From assembly GCA_030267965.1 (NCBI GenBank), contig BRYA01000294.1, forward strand, positions 1-46,830: DNA of 46,830 nt, written 5' to 3'. Positions 1 to 12,160 of this stretch are shown here, piece by piece (within the stretch, counting starts at the first letter, position 1; each line of letters starts with the position of its first letter). The notes under the pieces are model-generated. The model was given only the letters and a program-made list of their open reading frames with translations, was not told the DNA's origin and ran no database searches. Position numbers and translations under genes: made by a program. The DNA comes from Triparma columacea. Taxonomy: Eukaryota > Sar > Bolidophyceae > Parmales > Triparmaceae.

Positions 1-3000
1 TCTGACAGAATGTTCTTTTGACATTATCTTCTTTCTAGACTTAACTGCATGTAACAGTTGTCTACCTAGCTCCTGTCCTATACGTTTAGGATCTGAGATA
101 TCTTGTAAATTGTCTCTAAAGATGGCTGGAGCTATTCTCACAACATCATCTCCAGTTCCATATCCAATACTTGCTCGTCTAATATTTGCAATCAAAGCGC
201 CTCCCACGCCATTTTCTCCTTCAAGATCAGCACTTGCACGCCTGCTACTCTCCCTTTGTCTTGATGTAGCTGTAGGAATATATTCCACAGGCACTCTTGC
301 TTGTGTTGCTTCATCAAACCACTTTGGCTTGTCCTCTTCCCATCTCTCCCAGTTGGCCTCCACCCAATCTCTTACTTCCGCTTCAATTGATTTCCAGTGA
401 TGCTTACTTGTATCTAAAGCTGCATCTACTTTTGTAACCTCGTTTCCCTCTTTGAATTTCTTGACTGTCAGGTCCTTTCCTCTCTCCAAGCTGTAGAAGG
501 TGCCCCAATATTTTTTCTCAATGCTAAAGAAAAATACAGCAAACAACAAGATTGTACATGGTGTAAATATTCCAACTACTTTCCATGCCAGTTTAAGCCC
601 CTCGTCTGCGACGTCCCCTCCTTCAGCTATAGTTATTGCTACTGGAAGACTTCCAATTGTCAATACAAATCCAAACATCCAATACATCCCTCCAACTTCA
701 TTAGGATGCCTAAACTGCACAATTGATGTAAAGTCGGTCACAGCTTTCACTGTCACTCTGCAGATAGTACTACTCAATATTTCTGTATTACCACCAACAG
801 GCATCCAATACCAAAAGTCTCCTCTCAAGACTTTCACCAACAAATACAGACCAAGGTCAGCCCCAATATAGAGAGAGACCCATCTACCACCAAGTAGCCC
901 TAACACGACTATTGTCATGCACCTTATCATAAGCATGCCTGCACTAAAGAGTGTCATTGTAACAAATATGATAGATCTTTTTGTGGGATTTGCAGGCACA
1001 TACCCATAGAAGTCAGGCACTTGCTCTCTCTTCACTGGGTCAGTGTCAAAGTCATAACTGATGGTTGCAGATGCATAGCCTGTTGTCAGTGCTGAAACTG
1101 AAAGTGAGACCCAAGCTGCATCTGAAACAACTCCATCATTTGTTGCAATAGCCATTAGTTGGATAATCACTCCAGGTATGGCTTCAGCAAACATCTCAAT
1201 CACTTTCATGAATGTCAACTCAGCCATAGCATCAATTGCTTGTCCAACCTCTTGTTTTTCTCTCTTTGCTACCCTGTAAGCATCTACAGCAGGCTTGAAC
1301 CCAATCAAAATAGGAAACCACTCCCTTAGCAACCTCAACATCCCCAACTTCCTGTTCTGTGCATAAACAGTAAGCATTTGAATCCCCATTGATACCATCA
1401 AACTTGCCAAAGATGCCTTAAAGTACCCATACTTCTTATCACTCAAAAACATGTACGTCACATACACATCAGTGAGCAAATCAAATATAGATGTAACAGC
1501 ACCAACAGTAACTCTAAAAAGCAAACCCCACGGAGCTGATTTTATAACACCCTTCCCTATCTCCATAAACATACCCTCTATCCATGGAAACTCCTCAAAC
1601 AGCTCCCCAACAGCCCTGTTCTGCAATCTCCACATATCTACCCCCGCCTCGATCACCTTCCTGCTCTTCAAACAAGGCATCAAGTTGTTTCCAATCACCC
1701 TTGCTTCCTTCTCCTCAACACACTCGAGCTTGGTAGACGCTGAGCTGTTGGAGCTATACTCACAAAGCCTTGCTCTCTTCAGCAAAGTGACAAACCAAGG
1801 GTACTTCTTCACAACCTCTCTCAAAGCGACATTCTCGTTGCAAACCTCCTCAACATGTCTCTCTCTGTCCTTTCTTGAGTGTGCTCCTCCAAGTTGTCCT
1901 CCATCCCAAACCAAATCAGCACCCAAGGCCTCGCCAACTTGCTTAGACATCTCTATTAAAGGGACAAGGTCGATAAAGTATCGTTGTGACTCAGCAGCCT
2001 CATCTAGGTGCCTCTCCAGAGTTGATCTTGTTGCCTCCACACTCACAGAGCTACCAAGCTCTACCTTGGTGACAAATTCTACCTTGGTTGCCTTCTCTCC
2101 CCTCTTTGTGAACTTTATTGCGACTTCTTCGGATGCCCTTTGTGCAGTACTTCTCTTAGTGTTGCTCACAGCATCACTTCTCTCCATATTCTCCATTATT
2201 GGCTCCATTATAATCACAATAGTATCTTCACCCATCTTGTGCAGCTTCATTGCATTCCAGAACTCCCTATCTCTGTGTATTCCTCCATGTTGTGATTCCG
2301 ACTTCTGCTTTCTCCTCACAACTACTTCCCATGCCCCCTTCTTCTCCTCAACAACCCTCTCAACATCTCCTGTTGTTTCTTGATTGACTCTGCTTCCAAA
2401 GTCCCAGAAGTAGGTAGCAGCTTCCTCCAAACCTGCTCTAACTGTCACTGTTGTCTTTCCCCATCCTTTTCCCATCTCTTCCACCTTAATCCAGGTATCT
2501 GAAAGAGGGAATGCACCTTTGACCTTTTGTTTGCCTTCAAGCTCTTGGAAGTTGTTGACAAAGTTCTCTGAGGTTGTGTTCTTCGTTACCTTTATATTTT
2601 TAATTAACTGTGTCCTTGCAAAGGCATCAATTTCTCTGCTCTTGTCAAACTTCTTTCTGAAGTGAATTAGTTTAGAAGCAAACTTGTGAGCTTGTCTGTT
2701 CATAACAAATTTTGGGACGTTGCCTCCAATATCAACTGTAGCTATCATTACTACTCTTGTCTGAGGGATCAACCCAACCTTTTCTAGTACTTCAAACAGC
2801 AGCACTGTCTTTGAAGAGCCTAGAACATTTCCTTGCTTGAGTGGGAACTCCTTGTTTAGTTCTGTAGTGTCCTCGTATACAACCCAGCATCTTTCTTTTA
2901 TTCCTTCTTCTTTTTTCCAGACGCAGCTTGTCTTATATTCTCTGTTTGAGAATCCAGGAATGCCCAGATTTCTTTCGCTCAAATAGAGTTGTGAGTGGTT

Positions 3001-6000
3001 GTTTTGCTTTTTAATCTCCTGTTTCACAACTCTATTGTTTTCCAACCCAGCTAATTTCTCCCTTGAATCCTTGGTGAATTCAAATGCTACACACTCTTGC
3101 AGAGAAGCGTCTATAACTGCCTCAAAGACACCTGAAACAAGACTCTGGCCGTCAACATGTACTGTCCTTATCTTGACTCTCTCATCAGGACTCTTCAGCT
3201 CATCAAAATTCCTCCCCTCCATGCACTTCTTGTAGAACTCTTTCCCTTTCCTAATTGCCCCCTTCTCCTCATCTGTATAATCTTGGAATTCATTCTTGAT
3301 AATGTTGGCAAGAGAGGCCAGTGCAGCACTGTCAATGTCTTCTTCTTTACTGAAAGATGTTCTTAAGTCAGCAACTGCACCCAGGGTGTTTGGTATCTTT
3401 TTGTCAATGAGAGATTTAGGTAAGTGGCCTGCTGCATCAGCATGTTGCAGTAGCTCAATTTTGCACTGAGGAACTCTACCAACACTTTCAATGTTAGTTG
3501 CAATAAAGATGGCTTCAGTTGTTCCTCTTAAAAATGTCCCAGCACTCCCTCCATAATCAACCTCATCTTTCAGAGGCCACACAGCAACGGAAATGGATTT
3601 TTGTGTGTCCTTTCTCAGTATTAGCTTGTTGACAAACTCTCGATTGCTAATGAACTTTGGAAATTTCTTCACGGTCGCAACCACTTTCTCGTTGGCTTTA
3701 CCCTTGTATGTTTGTATCTCTAGTCTAGCCAGGTTCCCTTCCTCCCTGTCAACAGCCATCCTCTCCCTGCTGCAGAACTCAAAGTACCAAGCAGCGGCTT
3801 CTTCTGCAGTACAGTCTGCTTCACAAAGAGCTCTGCCAAGTGCAATGCTCTTCTCTCCCTTCTCCTGCTGCCTGTACTTGATCTCCATCTTCACTCCCTC
3901 GTAAGGTGACTCAAGAGGCCCCCACCCTTCTTTCTCCTTCCCACCAAAGAGCTCCTCCAACTCCCCAAACACCATCTGATCCTCCTCCATTTCAACACCC
4001 TCCTTCATCCTCTCCACCAAGGCCCCCCTGACCTCGGCGTCAACCTCCTTCCCGTTCCTCCTGAACTTCTCCTGCAACCTGTTGGCCTCAACAAGCTGAC
4101 TCTTTGCAAGGTAGTCAACGGTTTTGTCCATAAGTGTCTTTTGAAGATTTTTTAATTGAAGATCGACAGTCTGAATGCGTGTGACTCTACAGACATTTGG
4201 GGCAATCTCAGCAATAAAGTACACGCCAGTCGACTCTGCAACAACAAATCCCTCCTTTTTGCTATCCTCAAAACTAGCCCCATTGTAAAGTTGGAGTGGC
4301 ACAATGCCCAATATGAAGTTCGCTCCACCCTTGCCCAAGTTGACATCGCTCCAAACATTCCATGTTTCAAAGAGCCGATCTTTAAGTGGCCTCTGCAAGT
4401 GTTTTCCTGCCTGGTAGTGAAGACTACGGCTGCCATCAAGATCATGCCTGATGACCCTTGTCAAAGAGCCATTTACAAGCTGGTGTTTCTTGGACCTTTC
4501 ATATGTCCCCAAAACAAACAATTCAGCCAACACACCCTCTGCTGACTTGTCCACATTGACCCCAAACCCTCCCCACACCTTGTCCCCGTCTCTCCACAGG
4601 AACTTGTCCACCCCCTCCTTCAATGTCCCCTTGACTCTCTTTCCCTTCTCATAAAGTACATTCTCTAACCCTCCAACTTTATCTAGCATGCTCTCCTCCT
4701 CAACTGTCAGCGGAGGCGGACTTGGAATAACCTCCTCCACAAAGTGCTTCTTCCTCCTCTCATCAACAACCTCAGGATTGTGAAAGTTCTTCTCAATCTC
4801 CTCCACCAGGCCTTTGATTGACGCGTAAATGGTGTTGACGTCCCCCCTTTCCCCCCCCTCACTTGCCATTAGCCCAGATGTTTTGCTCCGTTTGATACCT
4901 TTAGATTTCTGACGAAACACCCCTTTGCCTGGACTTAGTGAGCCTGGAGTTCCTGACGCACTCCCCTCGACCTCCTCGACTTCCAATATTCCGACAAGAG
5001 TAAGCGCAGTTTGCCCATATTCGTAGCTTGAAAGCCTGATCTCACCCTCGACCCTCGCTCTCAGCGCATTCGTGGAAGTCGCAATCTTGACAAGTTTCAT
5101 CTTCGCCTCCTTCGGTAAGCTTTTCTCGTCCTCCGACTTTATCACGATGCACTGGCCCAAGCCTTGATTTCTCACGTGAATTCTTAGAAGGTATTCGACG
5201 GGATTCGTTGTCCCCTTCAAGAAATGTTGCCAAAACATAATCCTTCCTCCCTCCCCATCCCCTCCCTCATGAATAATCTCACGTCGGAACGCTCCCTCAC
5301 TTGAACCAGCGAGGATGTAATCGAGGACACGCTCTTTTTTGTCGTGAACGACTACGCCGACGTTTGCTCTCTTAGTATCCCACGACTGTTCAATGATGCC
5401 TTCAACGGCACCTCTCTCCACGAGCTTTCCCATCATGCCGTCATGAACCTTACCATTCTTCTCTTCCCTCAAAATGTCGGAGTCGCTTCCAAGACCGACT
5501 ACTTTCAATGCACTAGCCTCACCTCGCTCATCGAGCGAGGTGGAATCGACGTCCTTCATCTTCACGTTTGCCCGACCTAACTTTGCATTCGCCTCGGCCA
5601 GCTTCTTGGCCAACTCTCTACACTTCTCCTCAAGCTCCGTCTCCTTCTCGGACACCAAGCTTCCGCCTGCACTCAAAGATCCCTCCCCATGTTCTCCGAG
5701 TGCTAATCCGTCTCCATCTTGTATCTCCAAATCGAAGTTTACGCTCCTTCTTATCTCCCTCCCTTCCGTCCCCCCCATAATCAATTTGCTCCCCCCTACC
5801 CCATCAGATACGCCTTTCTTCCCAGTTTCGAGCTCTGACGAGTTATTCACACCTGCTCCAACCGTTGTTCCTCCCTCTGTTGGGGTCCCAACGCCCGTAT
5901 TCATAACCTTTCTCCTCTCCTGCGCCTGTGTGAGGAGCAAAGCAAATCGCGAAAGCAAGGACAATAGTAGGTTAGCAATGGTAACCTCGTGCGTAGGGGG

Positions 6001-7919
6001 GGCGAGATTATATTAAGAGACAAAATCATCACGCGCATGGGCGTGGCTTGCAAGGTGCGACATTGTATTTACTCCGATTCCTTTCTCACCTGTGACAAGC
6101 GTGGAGAGTTGTGCAAGAATGGGGTTTTACGCAGAGTTAGTATCGCAGCGGCAGTGTGTGAGGCTTGAGATGCATCTTATACAGAATTTAAGACTCCTGC
6201 ATATTTTCTCCCTCGCATTCCTTAACGTTTTCAGCCCATCACTTCTCTCCTCATCTCATCTCCTCACCTCTTCTAAATCCTCACTTGAAATCTCTATATG
6301 TGACGACAGCGAAACACCCCCCACTGTATCAAGGGGATCCTCTCCTACCAGAGAGTGAGCGCCCTTTCGAGGCGTCGCTGTGAATGTAAGTGTGGGCGTT
6401 TGATTGTGAAGATATAAGTGTTGGTGGGGTTGACACATATACTCAATGAGATTTGACTACCCTCTGCAGTCACAGAAATCCGCGCGCCAAACCCCCCTTA
6501 TCATCTGAATCCCCCCTTGAATCCCCATCTACCCTTAACTCACCTCTTTCAACTCCCTCGGCTTTAGTGTCGAGCGCACTGTTCTCACTTGACGTTTTTA
6601 ATTTCACGCTTGTAATGGCGACCTGCGACGGCAGCGGGACTCCGTCACCTTCAATGAGCGATCCCTCTTGAGGATATACGTACCCGCCTCGAGGTCCTGC
6701 TGTGATGGTAAGTGTGGTTACATCCGTGACGGTGCGTTTCGAGATGACATTGGCTGTTGGAGTTAGCATTGGATGAAATGTGACCAGCATCAACTGCCCC
6801 ACAAGCGTCGCAAGCAGCCTCTCCTTCTCCTTCTCCTCTATCTCCCTCCAAGTAGCCCAAACTATCCGAACTCACCTCGCTCAACCCACTCAGCGTCCTG
6901 CGTAACCATCCTCGAGAATTCCTCCTTTTTCTCGATTGAAATCTCAGTCCCCTTGGTGACCTCTGACGGCGTTAGGTCTCCCTTATAATTACGAGGGTCT
7001 TCTACATTGCGCTGCAGTTGTGAAAGAATGCGTACCCTCCCCTCCAGCTCATCTCTTTCCCGATTGACCATTTCGTTCGCCCCTGACCCATCGTTTACAT
7101 CCTCTCTCCCTTCGATTTGAAGCTTCCTCTTCCCTAAGCTTCTATTTCGCTCGTCGTTTACTTCCCCTGCCCTCCTCTCCCTCCTCCCAGCCTCGGCTCC
7201 TCCTTTTGCAAAGAGCGAAGCGGATGATGGAAAGGGTTTAGTTTCATTGTTCAACTCGTGTACGGTCGGCTAAAGACAAACTAGATTGCCATGAGCACAA
7301 TTTGTGCCGGTATTAAATGTTTCTCCGTGTTGATCTCATGACGATCTTTCCCTTTTTCGTCCATTCTCACCTTCCTGCCAGAAACCTTCACTCTCCTCAT
7401 GAGGCCTAGGTGACGCTACGAGCTTAGAATCGCTCTCCACTACGGGTGGTACACCCTCCTCAAGCTCCCCGTTGACCTCAATGACTGCTCCGTCCGACTC
7501 TTCTTGGTCATCAATGGTATTTGCAGCAGACATTACCTCTCTCGACGCAGGCATGCCTTCATTTGAGTTCGCAACCTTTGATGGTGACGAAACTCCCCCA
7601 GATTGGAGAAGGTCCCCATCCTCGGTTATTCCCCAAGTCTGAGGATCTCTCTTGGACGTCTCTGCGGTGGTGGAACGATGGCAATGGGGGAGGTTGTTAG
7701 CTTTGAGATTTTGGACGTTCCGAAGTCCGACAGAACCCCTCCACCCCCCTTAACATTCCCTAACTAATACTCGCAACCTATCTACGTACCTTCCTTGACT
7801 CTGTTAGTCCTCTCACTGCTCTCTATCATGTCCTCATTGACTAGTTTGCCCAAGAGGTTTGACTCTGAGGGGTCGGCATGCCCTTCTTCTTGTTGTCCGG
7901 TCTTGGGAGCATTACTCAT
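1..7919 (-). CDS. Giant START-like repeat protein with C-terminal multi-pass membrane domain (partial, 3' end missing)
   Basis: Proposed exons are 7919-7790, 7661-7371, 7202-6876, 6753-6544 (or from 6699), 6377-6268 and 5925 to the left edge. All junction phases agree and the total is at least 2,331 aa. The last exon is open for 5,925 nt without a stop. Residues 1-550 are polar and probably disordered. About 770-930, 1045-1200, 1260-1450 and 1490-1665 look like four diverged START-type lipid-binding modules; the clearest cores share AAAWYFEFCSRER- and AATYFWDFGSR-like helices followed by KKFPKFISNREFV-type strands. About 1820-2170 holds several hydrophobic helices, with DLLTDVYVTYMF and AEAIPGVIIQLMA resembling XK-related (XKR) membrane proteins. 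A charged cytosolic tail follows to the edge. A role in membrane lipid sensing or transfer is inference. The exon structure is well supported; START and XKR assignments are by eye only. Confidence 0.68.
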
Positions 7920-8526
7920 CTTCTACCACTCTGTTTTTTAATCTTGCGTGAAGCTCAATCTGGGGATGGGATGGGGATAATAGTGTGAGGATATCGCAGG
8001 TGATGGGGGCAAGTGAATCCTCCAATGATTGGGTTCGTCATAAATCCTTGTAGATGTCGTCTCCCGTAAATGACAAAGCTCAAAATAATAACCGAAGACC
8101 AAAAAAACGTGAACACCTAAAAATGTGGGACCAGTCGGGTTCAACAGACAGCGCAACAACATTCTATTGTTACAACTCCAACCCCACGCAGTTTTAACAT
8201 AACTTTAAGAAGATAACTTAATTCAACGGCTGGCCCTCTCGCTTATCGTCCGTCCCCATTACTCACTCACAAATATAGAATTGACTTGGTTACCTTGAGC
8301 GAGAGTCCCTTCGAGGCCTCCTCGAGGCACAGGAATTCTAATTTGTTTTTTGGTGGATTCTCCTGGCTTACGTCCCCCTCCTCTTAAACTACATATCAAC
8401 ACCGCACTGTAGATTTCTCTGCCTTATCTCCGACTCCTACTACTACATTCCAATCGACTCGTCCGTCCCATAAAACCCAAACAGGACCCTCTCCCCGCCA
8501 TCCTTCAGAGGCCTCTTTTCCCCTGA
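7920..8526. promoter_or_regulatory. Intergenic region between divergent genes
   Basis: About 600 bp separate the start codons of the START-repeat gene (-) and the small TM-protein gene (+). It should hold both promoters and 5' UTRs. I see no TATA box, repeat or RNA gene that I could defend. Confidence 0.4.
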
Positions 8527-8912
8527 ATGTCACGCGCTCCCGCAGTATCCAATAAGTTATTAGCTCTTGCTCTTGGTTGTGGGGCTGTGTTGAGTTTCTC
8601 GTTCCCCGCGTACGCCACCTACAAGAATAACCAGGCTCTCGCCAACGGGGAAGGTGGGTACTTCGAATACAGGCCCCACCTCTCTCGTGTTGGTCGCGTT
8701 TCTCACTCTCGCCCCCCTCTCATTCTCCCAAACACTCTTCAGCTCACGCTCTTTCGACGTCTCAAGAGGAGGCATTACCCGTGAACTCAGTGAAGAGGGG
8801 GGTTTTCCTAAACACTGGCAGCAAGGACGTCGGGAGGGACCCCAACTGGGAGAACGGACGCTATGTCAAGCACAGGGCGGCCGGTGGTAGGGACGTGGAT
8901 CCCTCAAACTAA
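8527..8912 (+). CDS. Small single-TM protein, 82 aa
   Basis: Two exons, 8527-8653 and 8791-8912, join in phase 1 (donor GTGGGT, acceptor ACTCAG) into an 82-aa protein. Residues 9-31 form one hydrophobic helix (LLALALGCGAVLSFSFPAYA). The second exon encodes a hydrophilic tail with the compact motif GVFLNTGSKDVGRDP, which looks like a conserved core. The size and single helix would suit a small organelle-membrane or respiratory-complex accessory protein, but I cannot name the family. Its final 50 nt are also the start of the downstream WW-domain gene in another frame. The 5' splice site differs from the local GTGAG norm. Confidence 0.6.
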
Positions 8913-10423
8913 CGCTAGCGGACACACATACTACAAGAACAGCGTTACAAATGAAATGAGATGGGACCTTCCTGCTGAGGGGGGGGGGGGGGGGGGTGCG
9001 AGGAGAGCGACTGATGGGGGTGGGGGTGGGGGTGGGGGAGTTGAGGTGAGAATTGACTCTTGTATTACGTCCCCGCGTGCGTCTTCGCTGTCTCTCTCTC
9101 TATCTCTCCCCTCACCCTTATCATCATCACTCCCAGGTCGGCGGTGGATGGGTTCTCTACAATGATCCGCAGAACAATCACCCCTACTACTACAATGCGA
9201 CCACGAATGAGAGCGTTTGGGCGGAGGACTTTGATGCTTCTAGGCGGCAGGAGCTCAACGTGGGTTCTGCCACCGCCACTGTCGTTCCTCCTCCAGCTGC
9301 AGCCAGCAGAAACGACTTCTTCGCACAGGAGGCCGAGTGGACGTTGAATGACAAGTTTGAAAGGTGGGTTCTCTTCGATTGACAAATGTTATGTAATGTC
9401 CTGACCCCACGATAAACACCCCCTCCCCCCTTCCCCAGAATGCTCAACACTCCCGAGGGGCAGGAGGCGCTAGAGGAAGAAATGCGGGTCCTTGAGGGGC
9501 AAGTGGAGCGGGGGGAGAAAAGGATTAGGATCAAAGAGACGCTTTGGGAAGATATCATGGACAGGGTTCCAGTGGGTGTCAAGACCAGGTTGGAAGATTG
9601 GGTGGGGGGGGGTGAAGATGGTGGTGACGATGATGAGGAGGAAGAAGAGGGGGAGGACTCGTCTTCCTCGTCGTCGTCGGACTCAGACTCAGACTCAGAA
9701 TCGGACTCGGACTCGGACTCGGACGTTGAAAGGTGAGACTAGGGAGCAAGAGGAAAGTTTGTAGTTTTTGTATGTGGTGCTCACTAACAACCCCCCCCCA
9801 TACCCCTCCTCAACCCTCTCCCCACCGCACACGCAGAGGAGGCAGCATGGACGAGGACAGCGACGCCTCCTCGGTGTCCTCTGAGGATGAGGACGTCGAC
9901 GAGGACGGCCTCCTGGCGAGCATAATCGATAGAACAGTTCTCCCCATCTACGACGCTGCTATCAATATTATTGCCTTGCCTGTAATAGATCGAGTTTCAC
10001 AGACCTCTTTTGCACAGTGGGCGAACGCGATCTTAGACTTTGTTCACGAGAGCGCAACGGGGAGGGGAAGAGGAGGAGAAGGCTCTTTGCTCCTGGGCGG
10101 TTCGCGGGGTAGAGCCACTGCGCCACCTATTCCCCCCAAGGTGAGGGTGAGGGCGGAAGACTGGGGCGGGGAGAGGAGAGGAGAGGAGAGGAAAGGAGAG
10201 GGGGGGGGAGGAGCGGGACACAACCCAAACACTTTTTTTATTGTCACAAAGCCCTAACAAACCCTAACCGCCTACTCCTACCCCGCAGCACTCGCCCCTA
10301 TCTGGCGATAGACTCCAACATTGGGATGAGAAGAAGACGATGGAGGGAGTGGCTGTGGATGCTGATGGGTTGCTGCCTCTTCCGCCACCGCACTTTACCG
10401 ACATAATGAACAAAGAGAATTGA
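8863..10423 (+). CDS. Tandem WW-domain protein with acidic Ser/Asp tract, 380 aa
   Basis: Five exons, 8863-9045, 9137-9363, 9439-9732, 9837-10140 and 10289-10423, all join in phase. WW1 spans about residues 12-37 (W12, YY at 23-24, W34, P37). WW2 spans about 66-92 (W66, YYY at 78-80, W89) and lacks the usual C-terminal proline. A poly-Gly linker lies between them. Residues about 200-240 are a poly-acidic and Ser/Asp tract. A helical segment follows (AINIIALPVIDRVSQTSFAQ), and the C-terminus is proline-rich. WW domains bind proline motifs such as PPxY, so an adaptor role is likely; the partners are unknown. The only ATG before WW1 lies inside the last exon of the preceding gene, giving a 50-nt same-strand coding overlap. 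Confidence 0.75.
8978..9041 (+). repeat. G-rich glycine-coding tract with TGGGGG repeats
   Basis: A run of about 18 G is followed by consecutive TGGGGG units within WW exon 1. It encodes the Gly linker between the WW domains and has several G-runs suited to a G-quadruplex on the coding strand. Confidence 0.7.
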
Positions 10424-10481
10424 AAACGACAGCACTTAATTGGAGTATTCAATGGCCTCTCTGCTTACTTAAAATATCCGC

Positions 10482-11611
10482 CTAGATCTTGTTCTTCTTT
10501 TCATCGCCGACATTCTTCTCAAACAGAATCGAGTCCACGTCCTCCTCCCTGGTGAAAATGAGCAGTTTTTCCTCGTCCCCTGCGAACCCCACAATTACCT
10601 GGTCGGAGGCGTAGATTATCGGAACGTCTACCAGCCTCGGCTCTTCTCCAACGAGCTCCTTCCCTGTGCCATCAACAACGCTGTCGATCACGAACTTGAA
10701 GAGGGGGGGGGAAAGGTGAAGTGATGGCCGAAGGAAGGAATGCGTCAGTTTGAGAGGTATTTTAATCGACGTAGTGGCGAGCTTCCTCACCTTGAGCGTC
10801 TCGTCCTTACTCCCTTCTCCCCCCTTCTCAACACTTGCCTTGCCCACGAGGGTGTTCAAGACAGTGGGGAAGGGCCCAATGATACGTATCACCTCCCTCA
10901 TTAAAAGCCTGCCCTTCCCCAACGTCATGAAGAAGTAATCAAGCCTAGCCAAGGGGACCTTGTGGAGGCCCGTTCCGACAAACGACACTGCACTGTCATC
11001 CCAGGCAAACGAGAGCTGATAGTCGGCAAGGTTTTGGCTGCCCACAATGGAGCGCAAGCTCTGGGCAGAGTTGAGCTTTCTGAGCTCATCGACAGCAGAT
11101 TTTATCATCTCCAGGTCGCGCTTTTTCTGCAGGGAAGAGGGTGGGGGGGTAAGGCGGGGGGGCAAGGAGAGTGAGAACTTGTTTGAGCATACACCCAGCT
11201 TGGATGCTTCGCTCATCCTCATCATCCTCGTCATCCTCGCCACTCCTCATTAATACTCCACACTCCTCCTCGCTTATCTCGCCCTCTCACCTCCCCCAAA
11301 AATCCCATGATCCGATCCACCAGAGCAGACTCAGCCTTCCTTTCAGCCGCGCTCATCACCTTCCTAGCCTCACTTTTCTCCCGCCTGTTGGACCCCGATA
11401 CCGGACCGCGCCGAGAGATTGTAGCCTTGGAATCTTCATTCATCTCCCTCATCTCTTTCTGAAGGCGCCCCTTCCGAACCATTTGGAGGGCAGAGGAAGG
11501 AGACCGGGTGCGGAACGAACCTGAGAAACCAATTGCATTGAATGCAATTGCATTGGATATAAGAATCACAATTATTATCCCTAAAAGAGGGTGTTTAATA
11601 GAGTTTGCCAT
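10482..11611 (-). CDS. Plastid-targeted fibrillin (PAP)-like protein, 289 aa
   Basis: Exons 11611-11291, 11126-10791 and 10694-10482 all join in phase 0. Residues 8-24 are a hydrophobic signal peptide (LLGIIIVILISNAIAF). The A|F junction (NAIA|FNAI) and a Ser/Arg-rich stretch match the ASAFAP-type bipartite presequence of heterokont plastids. A basic helical region leads to a globular domain with FAWDDSAVSFVG, PLARLDYFFMTLG, and near the end VPIIYASDQVIVGFAG then KLLIFTRE. That order and ending resemble the plastid lipid-associated (PAP/fibrillin) domain, whose members coat thylakoid and plastoglobule lipids. Plastid targeting is the firmer call; the fibrillin assignment is moderate. Its 3' end is 58 bp from the convergent WW gene. 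Confidence 0.6.
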
Positions 11612-12160
11612 CTGAGACGAGCGAGTCAGTCAGTCTGATTTATGTTGGTTGGCCAAAGCTATGATATAATAGGTCGCTGTTGTGTGGTATAAGGTTGGGT
11701 ATAAGTCAAGAAACGCCAGCGGCTGATAATTTGCACCAGAATACGATAGAAAAAAATTTGCACTTAAAAATGAAAATTTGGCTTCAACTCTACTTTCTCT
11801 TTGAGTCATTCAATATTATTAATTTTAAGCATTAAATCAAATGATTGGGCGTTTTGAAAGTATAGTTTGAAAATTTTTATTTCAGATTGCTATAATCATA
11901 TTGAAAACACGATCCAAGGTATTTGATGTTACCAAAATTCCAAAATTTGAATCAATTGTGAAAATAATAAAATTCAAATTTTTTACTAAAAAAATAATTG
12001 GACCAAAATCATTAATTGATCTAAAATTTCACATTATACAGTTTTATACAAAACTAAAGCTATAATTGTATATTAATAAAGAAACATTTGATTTTAGATA
12101 TTTCAGTTTTTTTTGGTCATTTTATTTTTTCCCGTTCCCATCTAGGTTTACGTCCAAATA
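11612..12160. other. AT-rich divergent intergenic spacer
   Basis: No gene is visible. From about 11761 to 12120 the composition falls to about 22% G+C by hand count, with many A/T runs, while flanking DNA is far more GC-rich. It must contain the promoters of the fibrillin-like gene (-) and the Cys-rich gene (+). Confidence 0.7.

Noticed and set aside
1451..2383. Open 310-codon frame on the plus strand
   Set aside because: It is antisense to the much longer minus-strand START/membrane gene; the composition is Ser/Leu-rich shadow sequence.
8527..10423. Single fused TM + WW gene
   Set aside because: The TM protein frame ends at a TAA at 8910-8912 and the WW frame is offset by one; joining needs unsupported splicing.
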